Counted from the first letter of the stretch, positions 1 to 9,723 are shown. The stretch is DNA of 64,000 nt from Sporobacter sp963675425 (GCA_963675425.1 OY776214.1:496001-560000), one strand, 5' to 3'. Numbers and translations: made by a program. Notes: a model not told the origin generated them from the sequence alone.

Positions 1-1345
1 CGTTAAGCCTTGACGGATAAACCCGAATATATTTACCATTTACGTCTGTATCAATAATCTTAACATCGGCAGCGAAGCAGTGGGTTCCAAACTTTTCCAC
101 GGTTACTATGCCGTTTAAAGCATTTCTGTTTTGCAATGCCTTTATAACTGTTTCTCCACTCTCGTAACTGACCATAACAGGATTGCCAGAACTGCTATAA
201 GAGGCTTTCGTGAAAAAACTTCGTTCAAGCCCATCTGTACAGGCTATTTTAACTTTATTCATAGCATTTGTTATCCCACTTATTTGCACGCTTTCTTTTT
301 CAGACGAAATAACAATCCCGTAATACTCCATTGATGCTTTTGTAGCCGGAACAATTTCGACGACCTCTTTGTCTCTACCCAGAAGCAGTGTGACAACATC
401 CCCAGCCCTAAAACTGCCGCTTGAAGAAATAGAATATGCTGCCTCTGGTGTCCCAACGGCATACTCATCTCCCGCAACCGTCACATTTTGAGGAGCTGCC
501 ATATTGGGCGCGACTCCGCTCAGAGTGCCGGTTACCTTATTATCATATACCCATATTAAGTTCATGGCTGTATTATAATAAAAAACGTCATATGGTACGA
601 CAGCGTCCGCTGAAGATTGAGAATTGTTTTTCATAATAACGCCGGCTTCAAACGGTGGCTCAAACCCATTTACTCCAACGACAAACGGCCCTTTAGTATT
701 GGCATTAACAATTGCCGAATAGTTAATGTGCCCATTTTTAATATCATACCCGAGGTTTACACCATAAATCTCATTGTTTTTCATTGGTGTAACCATTAAA
801 TTAGCAAATAGCTTTGCGCAATCGAGACGAGATAAATTTGAACCCTTTGTTGTGCTAATTCCTGCATTCAGTCCGAGTGCGTTAAACTTTGTAAGCTGCG
901 CTGATGGAAATGCGCCTTGGAAATCCTCTGCACTGTAACCGAGAAGACGTAACATAACGGTTGCGCCTTCCTCCAGCAGGATACTGTTTTCAGGACGGAA
1001 AGTACCATCCGTATAGCCAGTTAACCACCCCTCATTTACCGCAAGCTGTATGTATCGAGAAGCCCAATAATCACTTTTCACATCACGGTAAACAGAAACG
1101 CCTTCGCCAGCGCCGACACTATCTTTATACTTTGATGCGGCAATTGTCATTTTCGCAAATTCCGCTCGTGTAACAGAACTGGATAAATTCATATTTCCAT
1201 TTTTATCACCTGTCATTATCCCTAGAGCCCGCGCAATCTGAACCGCCTGAGGTTCAGTGCTTGAAATCTCTGCAGCAAAAGCTATAGCGGGTAATGCGAA
1301 GACAATTGTACATATTATAAAGATCGCAAAAATCAACTTTTTCAT
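1..1345 (-). CDS. SLH-domain secreted protein, C-terminus beyond window
   Basis: The reading frame is open from an ATG at 1345 to the left edge (about 448 codons seen). The start follows AAGGAGCT. Residues 1-24 form a signal peptide (MKKLIFAIFIICTIVFALP..). Three S-layer homology segments follow within about residues 28-200. One contains a typical core, DVKSDYWASRYIQLAVNEG, followed by GYTDGTFRPENS. The rest is beta-rich with no family I recognise. SLH domains normally bind pyruvylated secondary cell-wall polymer, so the protein should sit on the cell surface. It is the last seen gene of an operon with a HlyD-type adaptor and a MacB-type ABC pair, 15 bp after the permease. It could be the cargo, a cell-wall anchor or an extracytoplasmic partner of that exporter. 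The frame is complete only at its N-terminus. Confidence 0.85.
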   Translation of the reverse strand, partial: MKKLIFAIFIICTIVFALPAIAFAAEISSTEPQAVQIARALGIMTGDKNGNMNLSSSVTRAEFAKMTIAASKYKDSVGAGEGVSVYRDVKSDYWASRYIQLAVNEGWLTGYTDGTFRPENSILLEEGATVMLRLLGYSAEDFQGAFPSAQLTKFNALGLNAGISTTKGSNLSRLDCAKLFANLMVTPMKNNEIYGVNLGYDIKNGHINYSAIVNANTKGPFVVGVNGFEPPFEAGVIMKNNSQSSADAVVPYDVFYYNTAMNLIWVYDNKVTGTLSGVAPNMAAPQNVTVAGDEYAVGTPEAAYSISSSGSFRAGDVVTLLLGRDKEVVEIVPATKASMEYYGIVISSEKESVQISGITNAMNKVKIACTDGLERSFFTKASYSSSGNPVMVSYESGETVIKALQNRNALNGIVTVEKFGTHCFAADVKIIDTDVNGKYIRVYPSRLN

Positions 1346-1360
1346 GCCAAACAGCTCCTT

Positions 1361-2560
1361 TTAATTATGTTGCAACGCATCAATCGGATTGAGCAGTGCT
1401 GCTCTTTTCGCGGGCAGATACCCAAATAGAATCCCGATAAACACTGAGATTCCAAAGGATAGCAGCACAGCTTCCAACGAAGGCATTACGATTATGCTCC
1501 TTTGCATTAGCATACGGATAATAAAAGTAGCGGCAGCAGACAGAGCAAATCCCATCAGCACACCAATGGTTCCGCCGAGCCCGCTTGTCACCGTAGCCTC
1601 AATCACGAATTGTTGCATGATATATTTTTCTTTTGCCCCCAAGGCTTTTCGGATTCCTATTTCTCTTGTTCGCTCAGTTACGGAGACTAACATAATATTC
1701 ATTACCCCAACACCGCCGACTATAAGTGAAATAGCGGCAATCAGTGTCAGTACCGCCTGTACCATGCCAATCATACTGTTCATCTGTTTGGACATTTCGG
1801 CCATGCTGCTCACATAAAATTTATCAGCCGTATAAAATTCTCGGAGCTTTTTTTCTACGAGATTACGGCACACCGCCGGTGACTGTTCCGGATTTGCCAT
1901 CATTATAAATTCACCAATAGGACGGGGCTCACCTATTCTTACACCCGCAGTGTAAGGAACGAGAACAATATCGTCAGCACTGCGGGCGGCTAGCGGCGAA
2001 GTTCCTTTCGTAGCAATGACACCGATCACTTGAAACGAAGTACCGTCAATGAAAAGCTCCTGTCCTAACGGGTTCCCGGAAAAATACTTCTGTGCCAAAT
2101 ATGCTCCTATAATACATACCTGCTTTCTGTATTTTACATCTAGAAAAAATATGTTATGCCCTTGCGCGAGTTTCATTCCCCTAATCTTCAAATAATCCTC
2201 ACCTACACCCACCATCTGCGTAGTCTTTATATATTCCTTTCCGATTTTAAGCTTTCCCGCCACCCCGGGGCGTGGTGAAAATGCTATAATTTTGTCTTTG
2301 TTATCTGTTACAAAACTATACATTTCTTCATCGGTGATGCTTTTGGAGCTGTTTGAATCATCAAATATACTCACTTCAATTGTATTTGTCCCCATTTCTG
2401 AAAAGCTGGATTTCATAAAGCCCTTCATTCCGTTTCCTAGTCCTGCTATAACAATGACGGCCGTGATTCCAATGATGATACCCAGCATAGTGAGAAAAGA
2501 ACGCATCTTAGATGCCCTTATATTCTTTATTGCAAGTGAAATGGACTCTTTGCCCTGCAT
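1361..2560 (-). CDS. MacB/FtsX-type ABC transporter permease
   Basis: A 399-residue membrane protein of the MacB type. It has an N-terminal transmembrane helix (about 20-45, in SFLTMLGIIIGITAVIVIAGLG), then an extracytoplasmic MacB_PCD domain (about 50-250). A C-terminal FtsX domain has three helices (about 270-390) with the conserved MNIMLVSVTERTREIGIRKA segment that contacts the ATPase. Family members do not move substrate through the membrane as usual permeases do. They transmit ATP-driven motion to extracytoplasmic partners and export peptides, antibiotics or lipoproteins. It starts 3 bp after the ATPase gene ends and ends 15 bp before the SLH gene, so the four genes are one unit. The substrate cannot be told from sequence. 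Confidence 0.9.
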   Translation of the reverse strand: MQGKESISLAIKNIRASKMRSFLTMLGIIIGITAVIVIAGLGNGMKGFMKSSFSEMGTNTIEVSIFDDSNSSKSITDEEMYSFVTDNKDKIIAFSPRPGVAGKLKIGKEYIKTTQMVGVGEDYLKIRGMKLAQGHNIFFLDVKYRKQVCIIGAYLAQKYFSGNPLGQELFIDGTSFQVIGVIATKGTSPLAARSADDIVLVPYTAGVRIGEPRPIGEFIMMANPEQSPAVCRNLVEKKLREFYTADKFYVSSMAEMSKQMNSMIGMVQAVLTLIAAISLIVGGVGVMNIMLVSVTERTREIGIRKALGAKEKYIMQQFVIEATVTSGLGGTIGVLMGFALSAAATFIIRMLMQRSIIVMPSLEAVLLSFGISVFIGILFGYLPAKRAALLNPIDALQHN

Positions 2561-2563
2561 GAT

Positions 2564-3286
2564 CTACACCTCAATTTGCGCAGCGACCACCGCTTCATGG
2601 GCATCGGCAGGGCCGTCATAGATTACACTTCCATCCTGAAGGCGGATAATTCTCTGTGCTTGTCGTGCGATGCTGTGATCATGGGTAATCAGAACGATTG
2701 TATTTCCTTGTTTATGTAAGTTTTTAAGTAATTCCAGCACCTCACGCCCTGTTTTCGAATCAAGCGCTCCTGTGGGTTCATCCGCCAGAATAACCGATGG
2801 ATTTCCAACAAGCGCTCTTGCAATGGAGACTCGCTGCTGTTGACCACCAGACAGCTGATTCGGCATGTGGCAAAGCTTTTCAATCAATCCGACCTTTTCA
2901 AGCGCTTCAATGGCTCTGTCTTTGCGTTCACTCTTTTGAAAACCGGCATAAATCATTGGTACTTCAACATTCTCTATAAGAGTCAATTTAGGAAAGAGAT
3001 TATACTGTTGAAAAATGAAACCCAAAAGCCGGTTTCTGATTTCTGCAAGCTCATTTTTATTTAGATCTCCTACATTTTTACCGTCAAGGCAATAGGTGCC
3101 ACTTGTGGGAACGTCCAAACAGCCAATGATATTCATGCAAGTTGATTTCCCGCTGCCTGATTGTCCCACGATTGCTACAAACTCGCCTTTTTCAATAGCA
3201 AAGTTAATATGATTTGCGGCGGTTATAACAGAGTCTCCCATATAGTATAGCTTGCATACATCCTTGAATTCGATTAGATACGCCAT
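2564..3286 (-). CDS. MacB/LolD-type ABC transporter ATP-binding protein
   Basis: A 240-residue cytoplasmic ATPase. It shows Walker A GQSGSGKST (about 41-49), a Q-loop in FIFQQYNLFP, signature LSGGQQQRVSIARAL, Walker B VILADEPTGALD and H-loop ITHDH. The TGALD sequence and high similarity of layout to MacB/LolD/YknY proteins place it in the ABC family that works with FtsX-domain permeases. It overlaps the adaptor gene by one base and precedes the permease by 3 bp, so translation is probably coupled. It should power the permease encoded at 1361-2560. Confidence 0.92.
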   Translation of the reverse strand: MAYLIEFKDVCKLYYMGDSVITAANHINFAIEKGEFVAIVGQSGSGKSTCMNIIGCLDVPTSGTYCLDGKNVGDLNKNELAEIRNRLLGFIFQQYNLFPKLTLIENVEVPMIYAGFQKSERKDRAIEALEKVGLIEKLCHMPNQLSGGQQQRVSIARALVGNPSVILADEPTGALDSKTGREVLELLKNLHKQGNTIVLITHDHSIARQAQRIIRLQDGSVIYDGPADAHEAVVAAQIEV

Positions 3287-4899
3287 TAAAATAAACCGCC
3301 CATCTCCATCTCCGTCTCCAGGTTAAGGTTATCTGAAACAGGAGGCTCATATGCGACAACATCTCCCTCAGCTAGTCCGCTTATAAGTTGAACATATTCT
3401 GAGTCACTTAGTCCGCAAACAACAGATACATAAACATATCCTTCAGGCGCAGCATCCAGGGTTGCATTCTTTGCAGACGGAGAATCTTTCGTAATGAGCA
3501 CAAGATTACCACGCAGTACCGCAGCACGCGGTATAGTAAGGACGCCCTCCGCTTTTTCAAGCTCAATTTCGGCTTTAACATTCATACCCGGCAGCAATCC
3601 CTCGGTATCCTTGACTGTTACCGTTACGGGATAAGTTGTAATTCCACTGGCTGATGTCCCATTGATGCCAACTCGAGTTACCGTGCCTTTATATTCCTTT
3701 TCTTCGATAGCGTTTGCCGTAATTTTGACAGTCTGCCCAACGTATACCTTGCTCACATCCATTTCATCTATGTTCATTTTAAAGATAAGCGCGGAAAGGT
3801 CATATATCGTACAGAGTGTTTTTCCACTCGTTACATTGTCTCCGGCCTTCACAGCACGTTCTACTACAGTTCCCGCAATAGGCGACAGGATTGTTCGCGT
3901 TTCCTTTTCAAGCTCAGCTTGTGTTTTTTGATCTTTAAGTGTTTGCTCTGCCACTTTTATAGAATTTAGGCTGTTTTTTATTTCGTCTGAAAGAGATACG
4001 CTTGACAACCTTATTAGTTGGGTTCCTTCTGACACTCGAGTTCCTATAGGAGTATTAATCTCCTCGACTTTGCCGCTTATATCAGACGTAATTATTACTG
4101 TTTCACCGTATACCAGCTTGGCATTTCCACTGCTGCCGGTTTCGCCTACCGAAGCGCTGGCAGCTTGCCCAGTGCTAATTCCTCCCGGATTATTTATACT
4201 TATTGTTACTTTTCGAGTTATTCGATTTCCGGGTAACACTTCATCTAATGTCGAAATGTTTGTTATGGCACCATTCAATTTCTCGAAGGAACCATCAAGA
4301 GTTACGGTCACGCTTTGACCTATTACAAAGCTTAATGCATCATCAGACGAAAAAGGCACTATAAGCTTAACAACATCACGGTTTTCTATTCTGGCAATCT
4401 CCTGTCCGGCACTAACTTGTTCGCCCTTTTTAACAGATACACTAGCCACAACACCACTGACGCCGGATTTTACTGAAAGCCGACTTTGACCTTCAAGAAC
4501 CCTTTTATAATTAGTCTGTGCCTGTTCCAGCGAATTTTCTGCGCTGGTAATTCCTGTGGTTGACGTTTTTTCACTGAGTCCATAGAGCAACTGCCCCTTG
4601 GTCACCGTATCGCCTTCTTTGATATCAGAAGCAATCACTGTGCCATTAACAAGCGTTGTGATAGTGTACGAATCCACCGGTTCCAGCGGTGCCGCTCCAT
4701 TCAGGCGCGATATGACATTTCGCTTTTCGACGGGTGCTGAAATATATATTGAATTTGTTAATGTGCTTTTGTTTTTCATATTCATATATAGATATAAACC
4801 TAAACCGATAAATATTAAAATTAAAACAGATACAATAATTTTCCTTTTGCTCAAATGAATTTTGGGCAATTTCTTTTTATTGGTAGTTATCAGCTTCAT
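3286..4899 (-). CDS. HlyD/MacA-type membrane-fusion (adaptor) protein
   Basis: A 537-residue protein with a basic N-terminus and one transmembrane anchor (about 24-42, VSVLILIFIGLGLYLYM). It then has biotinyl-lipoyl-like strands (about 80-110 and 150-180), helical hairpin segments near 120-135 and 315-345, and beta-barrel regions with the GMNVKAEIEL motif near residue 445. This matches HlyD/MacA/YknX periplasmic adaptors, although it is longer than the usual 380-450 because a second lipoyl-type module is present (SPIAGTVVERAVKAGDNV). In Gram-positives such adaptors sit outside the membrane and join a MacB-type permease. It is first gene of the operon. Export of a toxic peptide or surface polymer is possible but not shown. 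Confidence 0.88.
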   Translation of the reverse strand: MKLITTNKKKLPKIHLSKRKIIVSVLILIFIGLGLYLYMNMKNKSTLTNSIYISAPVEKRNVISRLNGAAPLEPVDSYTITTLVNGTVIASDIKEGDTVTKGQLLYGLSEKTSTTGITSAENSLEQAQTNYKRVLEGQSRLSVKSGVSGVVASVSVKKGEQVSAGQEIARIENRDVVKLIVPFSSDDALSFVIGQSVTVTLDGSFEKLNGAITNISTLDEVLPGNRITRKVTISINNPGGISTGQAASASVGETGSSGNAKLVYGETVIITSDISGKVEEINTPIGTRVSEGTQLIRLSSVSLSDEIKNSLNSIKVAEQTLKDQKTQAELEKETRTILSPIAGTVVERAVKAGDNVTSGKTLCTIYDLSALIFKMNIDEMDVSKVYVGQTVKITANAIEEKEYKGTVTRVGINGTSASGITTYPVTVTVKDTEGLLPGMNVKAEIELEKAEGVLTIPRAAVLRGNLVLITKDSPSAKNATLDAAPEGYVYVSVVCGLSDSEYVQLISGLAEGDVVAYEPPVSDNLNLETEMEMGGLF

Positions 4900-5307
4900 T
4901 TGTATGTTCCTTTCAGCTGCTCGAAACTTTTGTTTTTAAACTATATCAACAAAACCTTAAATCATTATAAGGATGTTTCTTAATAAATCTTAAATTATTC
5001 TTTATCTGGATTTTTAGTCGGTCACAAATCAGCAAAGGACCTTATTAGTATCCAAAATATAATGCCCTATGCTTCCTTATTAAGGAGACATAGGGCAGAC
5101 GTATATACACTCAACATTCATTTTTTGATAGCTCGCTCAAGCGATTGGCATACTCGTTGTGCTGCAAAGAACCATATCGCGTCCTATGCCGCATGTAATT
5201 TGATGCCAAACTTAGTTTATATGATGACCTTACCCTTTTTATTGGGTGCATACCTCACACAAGAGCAGTTCACCTGCGCCATTGTTCTTCCATCAATTAC
5301 TTTGTAT
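4900..5307. other. Intergenic region with one hairpin
   Basis: About 400 bp between the adaptor gene and a histidine kinase gene, both on the minus strand. The left part is the A/T-rich leader of the adaptor operon. A strong inverted repeat with arms TGCCCTATG (5063-5071) and CATAGGGCA (5089-5097) has a second self-complementary stem inside it. It lies downstream of the kinase gene and may end its transcript, but there is no long T-run. I see no credible gene in 5100-5300. Confidence 0.5.
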
Positions 5308-6609
5308 TTATAAGTGTAGACTAATGTGCACAGAATAGATATCCGCGGTCCTTGTTACAGCAATTTTTCCGTTATGTTCCTTAATGATTTTTTCACATGT
5401 TTTCATACCAAGCCCTGTGCCATTTACCGCTTTTAATTTACTATTGATCCGGTTCTCAATATCAATAAAAAACAACTGTTTTTCAACATAGCTTATAATT
5501 TTAACCGGTACGGACTTGTCCGCGTATTTCATAATATTGGAAAATATGTTGTCAAAAACTCTACGTATAGATATTAAGTTTACTTCTATATTAAAAGGCG
5601 TGTCACATAAATCAAATTCAAAATGGAACCCATTATTCTGCAAAATTAGTAGCTGCTCATTTACTATCTGCTGTACCAATTCATTTCCATCAAAGATCTC
5701 CAGCTCTAGATCTTCCTCATTCGCATTAGACACAGTAAAATATTCAAATAGTTTATCAGAAAGATATTTGATTTGATAGGCTTTTTCTCTGCTGTTATGA
5801 ATATACTGCTTCAAATTCGCATCAGTCTTATATTTTTTGTATTCAATAATATCTAAATATCCCACTAATGCAGTGAGCGGTGTTCTTAAATCATGCGACA
5901 TAGCGGTGACCAGTTCACTGTTCGCTGACCTTGCTTTATCTTCATTTTCTAATTTTTTAATAAAGGATTGTCTCATTTCATTAATGCTTTGGGCTAATGA
6001 AGAAAGCTCGTCTTTTCCTTTTATTGAAATCTGATAATCTAAATTACCTCCTTCTAGTATCTTAATCTCCTTTTCTAACATTCCAATATATGATGTTTTT
6101 TTGTTAATAAAAAACAAAAAAACAAGTATGAACAAGAAAAAAGAGATTGCTACACCAAAAAAGGTAATAATGTAATAGAACTTATATTCAAAAAAACACT
6201 CTATATACATTTGCGCCTTCGTGTCAGAGAATTCTATATTGTAAAGCGGTGATAGAATTAGACCATCCGGATATTCCCGATTGCCGCCAGAGTTGTTACT
6301 ATCTATAATGGTTACCAGATTATTTTCTTTATAAATATAGATAATTACATATTTTTCACTTCGAACCCAACTTACCATTTTTTCTCGATCATTTATTGTC
6401 AAACCATTATCTGATACAAAGTTTCTAAATTGAGAAACGGCTAGATCCGTTTGATTTTGAATAAACGATGTTTCATTAAAGTAGCTATCCAGTATACCTT
6501 CTCCTGTTGCATTCAGTAAAAAAAATACAGCTACTGAAACACTAAACGAAACTAACAAGCAGAGTATTAGCTCGATTTTCAGCTTGCTCCATATAAATAA
6601 CTTATTCAA
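5308..6609 (-). CDS. Sensor histidine kinase (HAMP-HisKA-HATPase)
   Basis: A 433-residue membrane kinase. Transmembrane helices lie near 11-32 and 148-172 and enclose a short extracytoplasmic sensor of about 115 residues. They are followed by a HAMP linker (about 170-225), the HisKA phosphoacceptor AMSHDLRTPLTALVGYLD (His near 240) and a HATPase domain ending with the G-box NGTGLGMKTCEKII. The layout is that of VanS/BceS-like kinases paired with OmpR-type regulators. It overlaps its regulator gene by 8 bp. Upstream of the MacB-type operon, it is a candidate controller of that exporter, as such pairs often respond to cell-envelope stress. The link is inferred from position only. Confidence 0.9.
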   Translation of the reverse strand: MNKLFIWSKLKIELILCLLVSFSVSVAVFFLLNATGEGILDSYFNETSFIQNQTDLAVSQFRNFVSDNGLTINDREKMVSWVRSEKYVIIYIYKENNLVTIIDSNNSGGNREYPDGLILSPLYNIEFSDTKAQMYIECFFEYKFYYIITFFGVAISFFLFILVFLFFINKKTSYIGMLEKEIKILEGGNLDYQISIKGKDELSSLAQSINEMRQSFIKKLENEDKARSANSELVTAMSHDLRTPLTALVGYLDIIEYKKYKTDANLKQYIHNSREKAYQIKYLSDKLFEYFTVSNANEEDLELEIFDGNELVQQIVNEQLLILQNNGFHFEFDLCDTPFNIEVNLISIRRVFDNIFSNIMKYADKSVPVKIISYVEKQLFFIDIENRINSKLKAVNGTGLGMKTCEKIIKEHNGKIAVTRTADIYSVHISLHL

Positions 6610-7303
6610 TCCGATACCCCCTCCCCCATACTGTTCTGATGTATTTGGGGGTTTGCGGATCTTTTTCCAATTTGCTTCTTAGATTTCTGATATGCACCAT
6701 AACAGTATTATTGCTCGTGTAAAAATAGGGTTCCTCCCAAACACTTTCATATAGGTTTTGTGCTGAGAATATTTTCTTTCTATGCTGCGCCATTATCAGA
6801 AGTATCTTATACTCAATTTCAGTCAAAATAATTTCTCTCTCACCGATTGACACTTCATTCATTGTGGTGTTTATTGTAAGCTCATTTATACAAATGGTAT
6901 CAGGGGTGTCAACTCTTTCTTTTCCTTTATATACATAATACCTTCTAAGCAGAGCTTTCACTCTTGTAACTAATTCCATATAGGAAAACGGCTTTGATAG
7001 GTAATCATCACTGCCTGATGAAAATGCCATGTATTTGTCTGACTCCTGCGTTTTTGCAGTTAAGAATAAAATGGGTGCACTTGTTTTTTCGCGGGCTTCA
7101 ATACATGCCCTAAAACCAGATTTTATAGGCATCATAACATCTAGTATGATTAAATCTATATCTTCTTCTACTTTATTTACAGCATCTTCGCCGTCGACAG
7201 CTTCAATAACATTATAGCCTTCGCTCTCTAATAAAACACGGACGACTTCTCTTATTTCTTCGTTATCATCCGCGATCAGAATATTCATAATTCTATCCAT
7301 CAT
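6602..7303 (-). CDS. OmpR-family response regulator
   Basis: A 233-residue regulator. The receiver domain (about 6-120) has the acidic pair DD near 11-12, phospho-acceptor Asp in LIILDVMMP and Lys in LSKPFSY. The C-terminal winged helix (about 135-232) ends in the typical IRTVWGRGYRIE. Two ATGs stand at the start (7303 and 7300), both fitting the GGAGG site just upstream; an internal ATG at 7288 would begin at NILIADD. The gene overlaps the kinase gene at 5308-6609 and forms a VanRS-like pair with it. Targets are unknown; the downstream efflux operon is a reasonable guess. Confidence 0.92.
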   Translation of the reverse strand: MMDRIMNILIADDNEEIREVVRVLLESEGYNVIEAVDGEDAVNKVEEDIDLIILDVMMPIKSGFRACIEAREKTSAPILFLTAKTQESDKYMAFSSGSDDYLSKPFSYMELVTRVKALLRRYYVYKGKERVDTPDTICINELTINTTMNEVSIGEREIILTEIEYKILLIMAQHRKKIFSAQNLYESVWEEPYFYTSNNTVMVHIRNLRSKLEKDPQTPKYIRTVWGRGYRIE

Positions 7304-7464
7304 TCTTCCTCCATCACATTTTTAGTATATAATGCAATATACTAAAAATCTATAAAATTTATATGATTTAAGAATATTTAAGATTTCTTATGTGTCGTTC
7401 TTAAGATTCTCCTCGTATACTGCCAATTGTATTCAAGATATATGTGAGGAAGGATTAAAGACCT

Positions 7465-7626
7465 GTGCTGGAGGATGATATCAGCCTGATTGACGGGCTT
7501 GAATTTTCGCTTAGAAGAAATGATTTTGATATTGTCATAGCCCGCACAGTTCAGGACGCCTTGACAGCGCTTTCGGCGCAAACGTTCGACTTGCTGCTGC
7601 ATGGAATGGGTAGGTCAAAATTATGA
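7465..7626 (+). pseudogene. Truncated response-regulator receiver fragment
   Basis: A GTG-initiated frame of 53 residues begins VLEDDISLIDGLEFSLRRN and continues with TVQDALTALSAQTFDLLL. This is the first half of an OmpR-type receiver domain, including the acidic pair, and it is cut off just before the phosphorylated aspartate, where a D would follow FDLLL. Its stop codon overlaps the ATG of the LytTR regulator (7623). A GGAGG-like site lies shortly upstream. It is most likely a remnant of a regulator gene deleted when the region was rearranged. Translational coupling to the next gene remains possible. Confidence 0.6.
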
Positions 7627-8324
7627 TAAAAATCGCGATATGCGATGATGCGAAAATCGCATGTGAAGATTTAAAAGTTAAAATACTCTCTTATGCGGAA
7701 AAAAAGAAAGAGCATTTTGAAATAGAGTGCTTTTTTAGTGCCGCAGAGCTTTTGCGGACTTCATGCACTTACGATATGTTTTTTCTGGATATACAAATGC
7801 CTGAACAAGACGGCCTTGAATTGGCGAAACAATTAAGAAAAAAAGGCTTCAGGGGTGTGATTATCTTTATAACTGCTTTGGCAGAATATGTATACGATGC
7901 TTTTGAAGTTGAGGCTTTTGACTACATATGCAAACCCTTTGAAGAGATTCGATTGCAGAAAACTCTTGATCGTACATTCAAGAAATTAGGTGAAAATGAA
8001 AATAAAAGTTTGTTTATTCAAACTATGAACTGGTGCAGATCTGTTAAACTGGATGATATTTATTATTGTGAAGTGATTAACCGAAAAATCTATCTTCACA
8101 CCAAAAATGGCGTTATTGGGTATTATTGCAGATTAGAGGACATTGAAAAACAGCTTGATTATCGTTTTGTACGATGCCACCGTAGTTATCTTGTTAATTT
8201 GGATTATTTACTGGAATATACAAACGGCCAGATTACTTTAAAAAATGGAGAGCTTGTTCCAACCTCGAGACTTCGGCACCAGGACTTTATGGGTGCTATG
8301 ATGTTATATATGAAACGGAAATGA
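7623..8324 (+). CDS. LytTR-family response regulator (AgrA/LytR type)
   Basis: A 233-residue protein. Residues 1-120 form a receiver domain with DD at 8-9, phospho-acceptor in YDMFFLDIQMP and Lys in YICKPFEE. Residues about 130-230 are a LytTR DNA-binding domain, recognisable by FVRCHRSYLVNLDYLLEY and the ending LVPTSRLRHQDF. LytTR regulators commonly control bacteriocin, quorum-sensing or virulence genes and bind imperfect direct repeats. It is followed 7 bp later by a GHKL kinase, its expected partner. No autoinducing-peptide gene of the usual AgrD type was seen beside it. Confidence 0.9.
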   Translation: MIKIAICDDAKIACEDLKVKILSYAEKKKEHFEIECFFSAAELLRTSCTYDMFFLDIQMPEQDGLELAKQLRKKGFRGVIIFITALAEYVYDAFEVEAFDYICKPFEEIRLQKTLDRTFKKLGENENKSLFIQTMNWCRSVKLDDIYYCEVINRKIYLHTKNGVIGYYCRLEDIEKQLDYRFVRCHRSYLVNLDYLLEYTNGQITLKNGELVPTSRLRHQDFMGAMMLYMKRK

Positions 8325-8331
8325 ATATAAA

Positions 8332-9654
8332 ATGGAGTGGATCATATTAAGCTTGCTGTATTCTGGCGTTATTTCTGTAGTATTATATTCTAATTTCTGC
8401 CGTCTTTGTCATGCAGACTTTCGCTGGTATTGGTGCCTGTTATATGCGGCTGCATCTTGCGGTTTGTTCCTTTATCAGGTAAAAGTGGGAATAGGAGGAT
8501 GTCTGTATGTCATTTTAGGAATTTTACTACTGGCAGTTTGCGGTACACTTTTTCATAAGTGTAGATTAATAGAAGCGGTTTCCTTATCTTCGCTGGTTAT
8601 TTCTGTATACGGTATTGTAGACGGAATTATACAGTCCGTTACCTATTGGATTACCTCTATAACCAACGTCAGATTTGTTTTAATGTTTGCCGATTTTGTT
8701 AACTGTACTCTTGTCATACTATTGTTGATTTTCACATTCCATACTGTTAGAAAATCTTTTATAGACGGCGTAAAAAATATTCGTCTACCAATTTTATTGG
8801 TTTTAATTGTCCCGGTTTTATTCATTACATTGGTAGAAGCTGTGATATTTGATTCTATATACGGAAACACGGTTGTCTGGGATACGGAAGCGGGACTGGT
8901 ATTCCCGATAGTCAACAATGTACAGTTGTTGGTTTTGCGCATGCTTGCCTATGGTGGATTATTTTCAATCCTGACCGCTTATAAAAAAATGAGGCTGTCG
9001 ATTGAACAGGAACAGGCAATACATCTGTTGGAACAGCAGACACAGAACCAGGAGGTATATGCAAGAGAAGCTAATCTAAGATACGAACAAACCCGTTCGT
9101 TTCGTCATGATATTAAAAACCACTTGCTTGTTTTACATCAATTCATAAATGAGGGAAAGTCAAAGGAAGCCAACAAATATTTAGAAAATATAAAGGTAGT
9201 GTCTGATGCTTTATCCTTTCAAGTTCAGACAGGAAACGTTACGGCAGACGCACTTTTGGATAGTAAGCTAAGTATTGCGGCACAAAAAGGAATCCCCATT
9301 CATTGCTCCATCCGTATCCCCAATCAGAGCTTCATAGCGGATATGGATTGGTGTATTGTCTTATCCAATGCCCTTGATAATGCAATCAATGCCAGTGATG
9401 CCATTGCTGAGCAGGAACGATGGATTCATTTATCCGGCATGCAGAAAGGAAATTTGTATCTGCTCAATATTGAAAACCGTTGCCGGGAAGATACCAAAAT
9501 GCCTGCAGAAGGCATAGGACTGTCAAATATCAGGGCCGTGCTAAAAAAGTACAACGGAAAAATGGAAATTGAAGTTGTGGATAGTATATTTAAGTTGAAT
9601 GTGTTGTTCGTCATTCCACAACACTCAGAGAACATTCTGCAACAATCCTCTTGA
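8332..9654 (+). CDS. GHKL-domain sensor histidine kinase (AgrC-like)
   Basis: A 440-residue kinase with about six transmembrane helices in residues 1-220, a coiled stretch (about 225-250), the phosphoacceptor motif FRHDIKNHLLVL (His near 261) and a C-terminal GHKL ATPase with SNALDNAINAS and GIGLSNIRAVLKKYNG. This is the AgrC/ComD/NatK architecture, in which the polytopic N-terminus senses peptides or membrane-located signals. It lies 7 bp after the LytTR regulator. The short unknown protein encoded at 9724-10344 follows it and may belong to the same unit. Confidence 0.9.
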   Translation: MEWIILSLLYSGVISVVLYSNFCRLCHADFRWYWCLLYAAASCGLFLYQVKVGIGGCLYVILGILLLAVCGTLFHKCRLIEAVSLSSLVISVYGIVDGIIQSVTYWITSITNVRFVLMFADFVNCTLVILLLIFTFHTVRKSFIDGVKNIRLPILLVLIVPVLFITLVEAVIFDSIYGNTVVWDTEAGLVFPIVNNVQLLVLRMLAYGGLFSILTAYKKMRLSIEQEQAIHLLEQQTQNQEVYAREANLRYEQTRSFRHDIKNHLLVLHQFINEGKSKEANKYLENIKVVSDALSFQVQTGNVTADALLDSKLSIAAQKGIPIHCSIRIPNQSFIADMDWCIVLSNALDNAINASDAIAEQERWIHLSGMQKGNLYLLNIENRCREDTKMPAEGIGLSNIRAVLKKYNGKMEIEVVDSIFKLNVLFVIPQHSENILQQSS

Positions 9655-9723
9655 AAACATCTGTCTTTTTCGTTAAATTGGAAGCATGTACACCGGATAT
9701 CACATGACAAAGGAGGATTCCTT

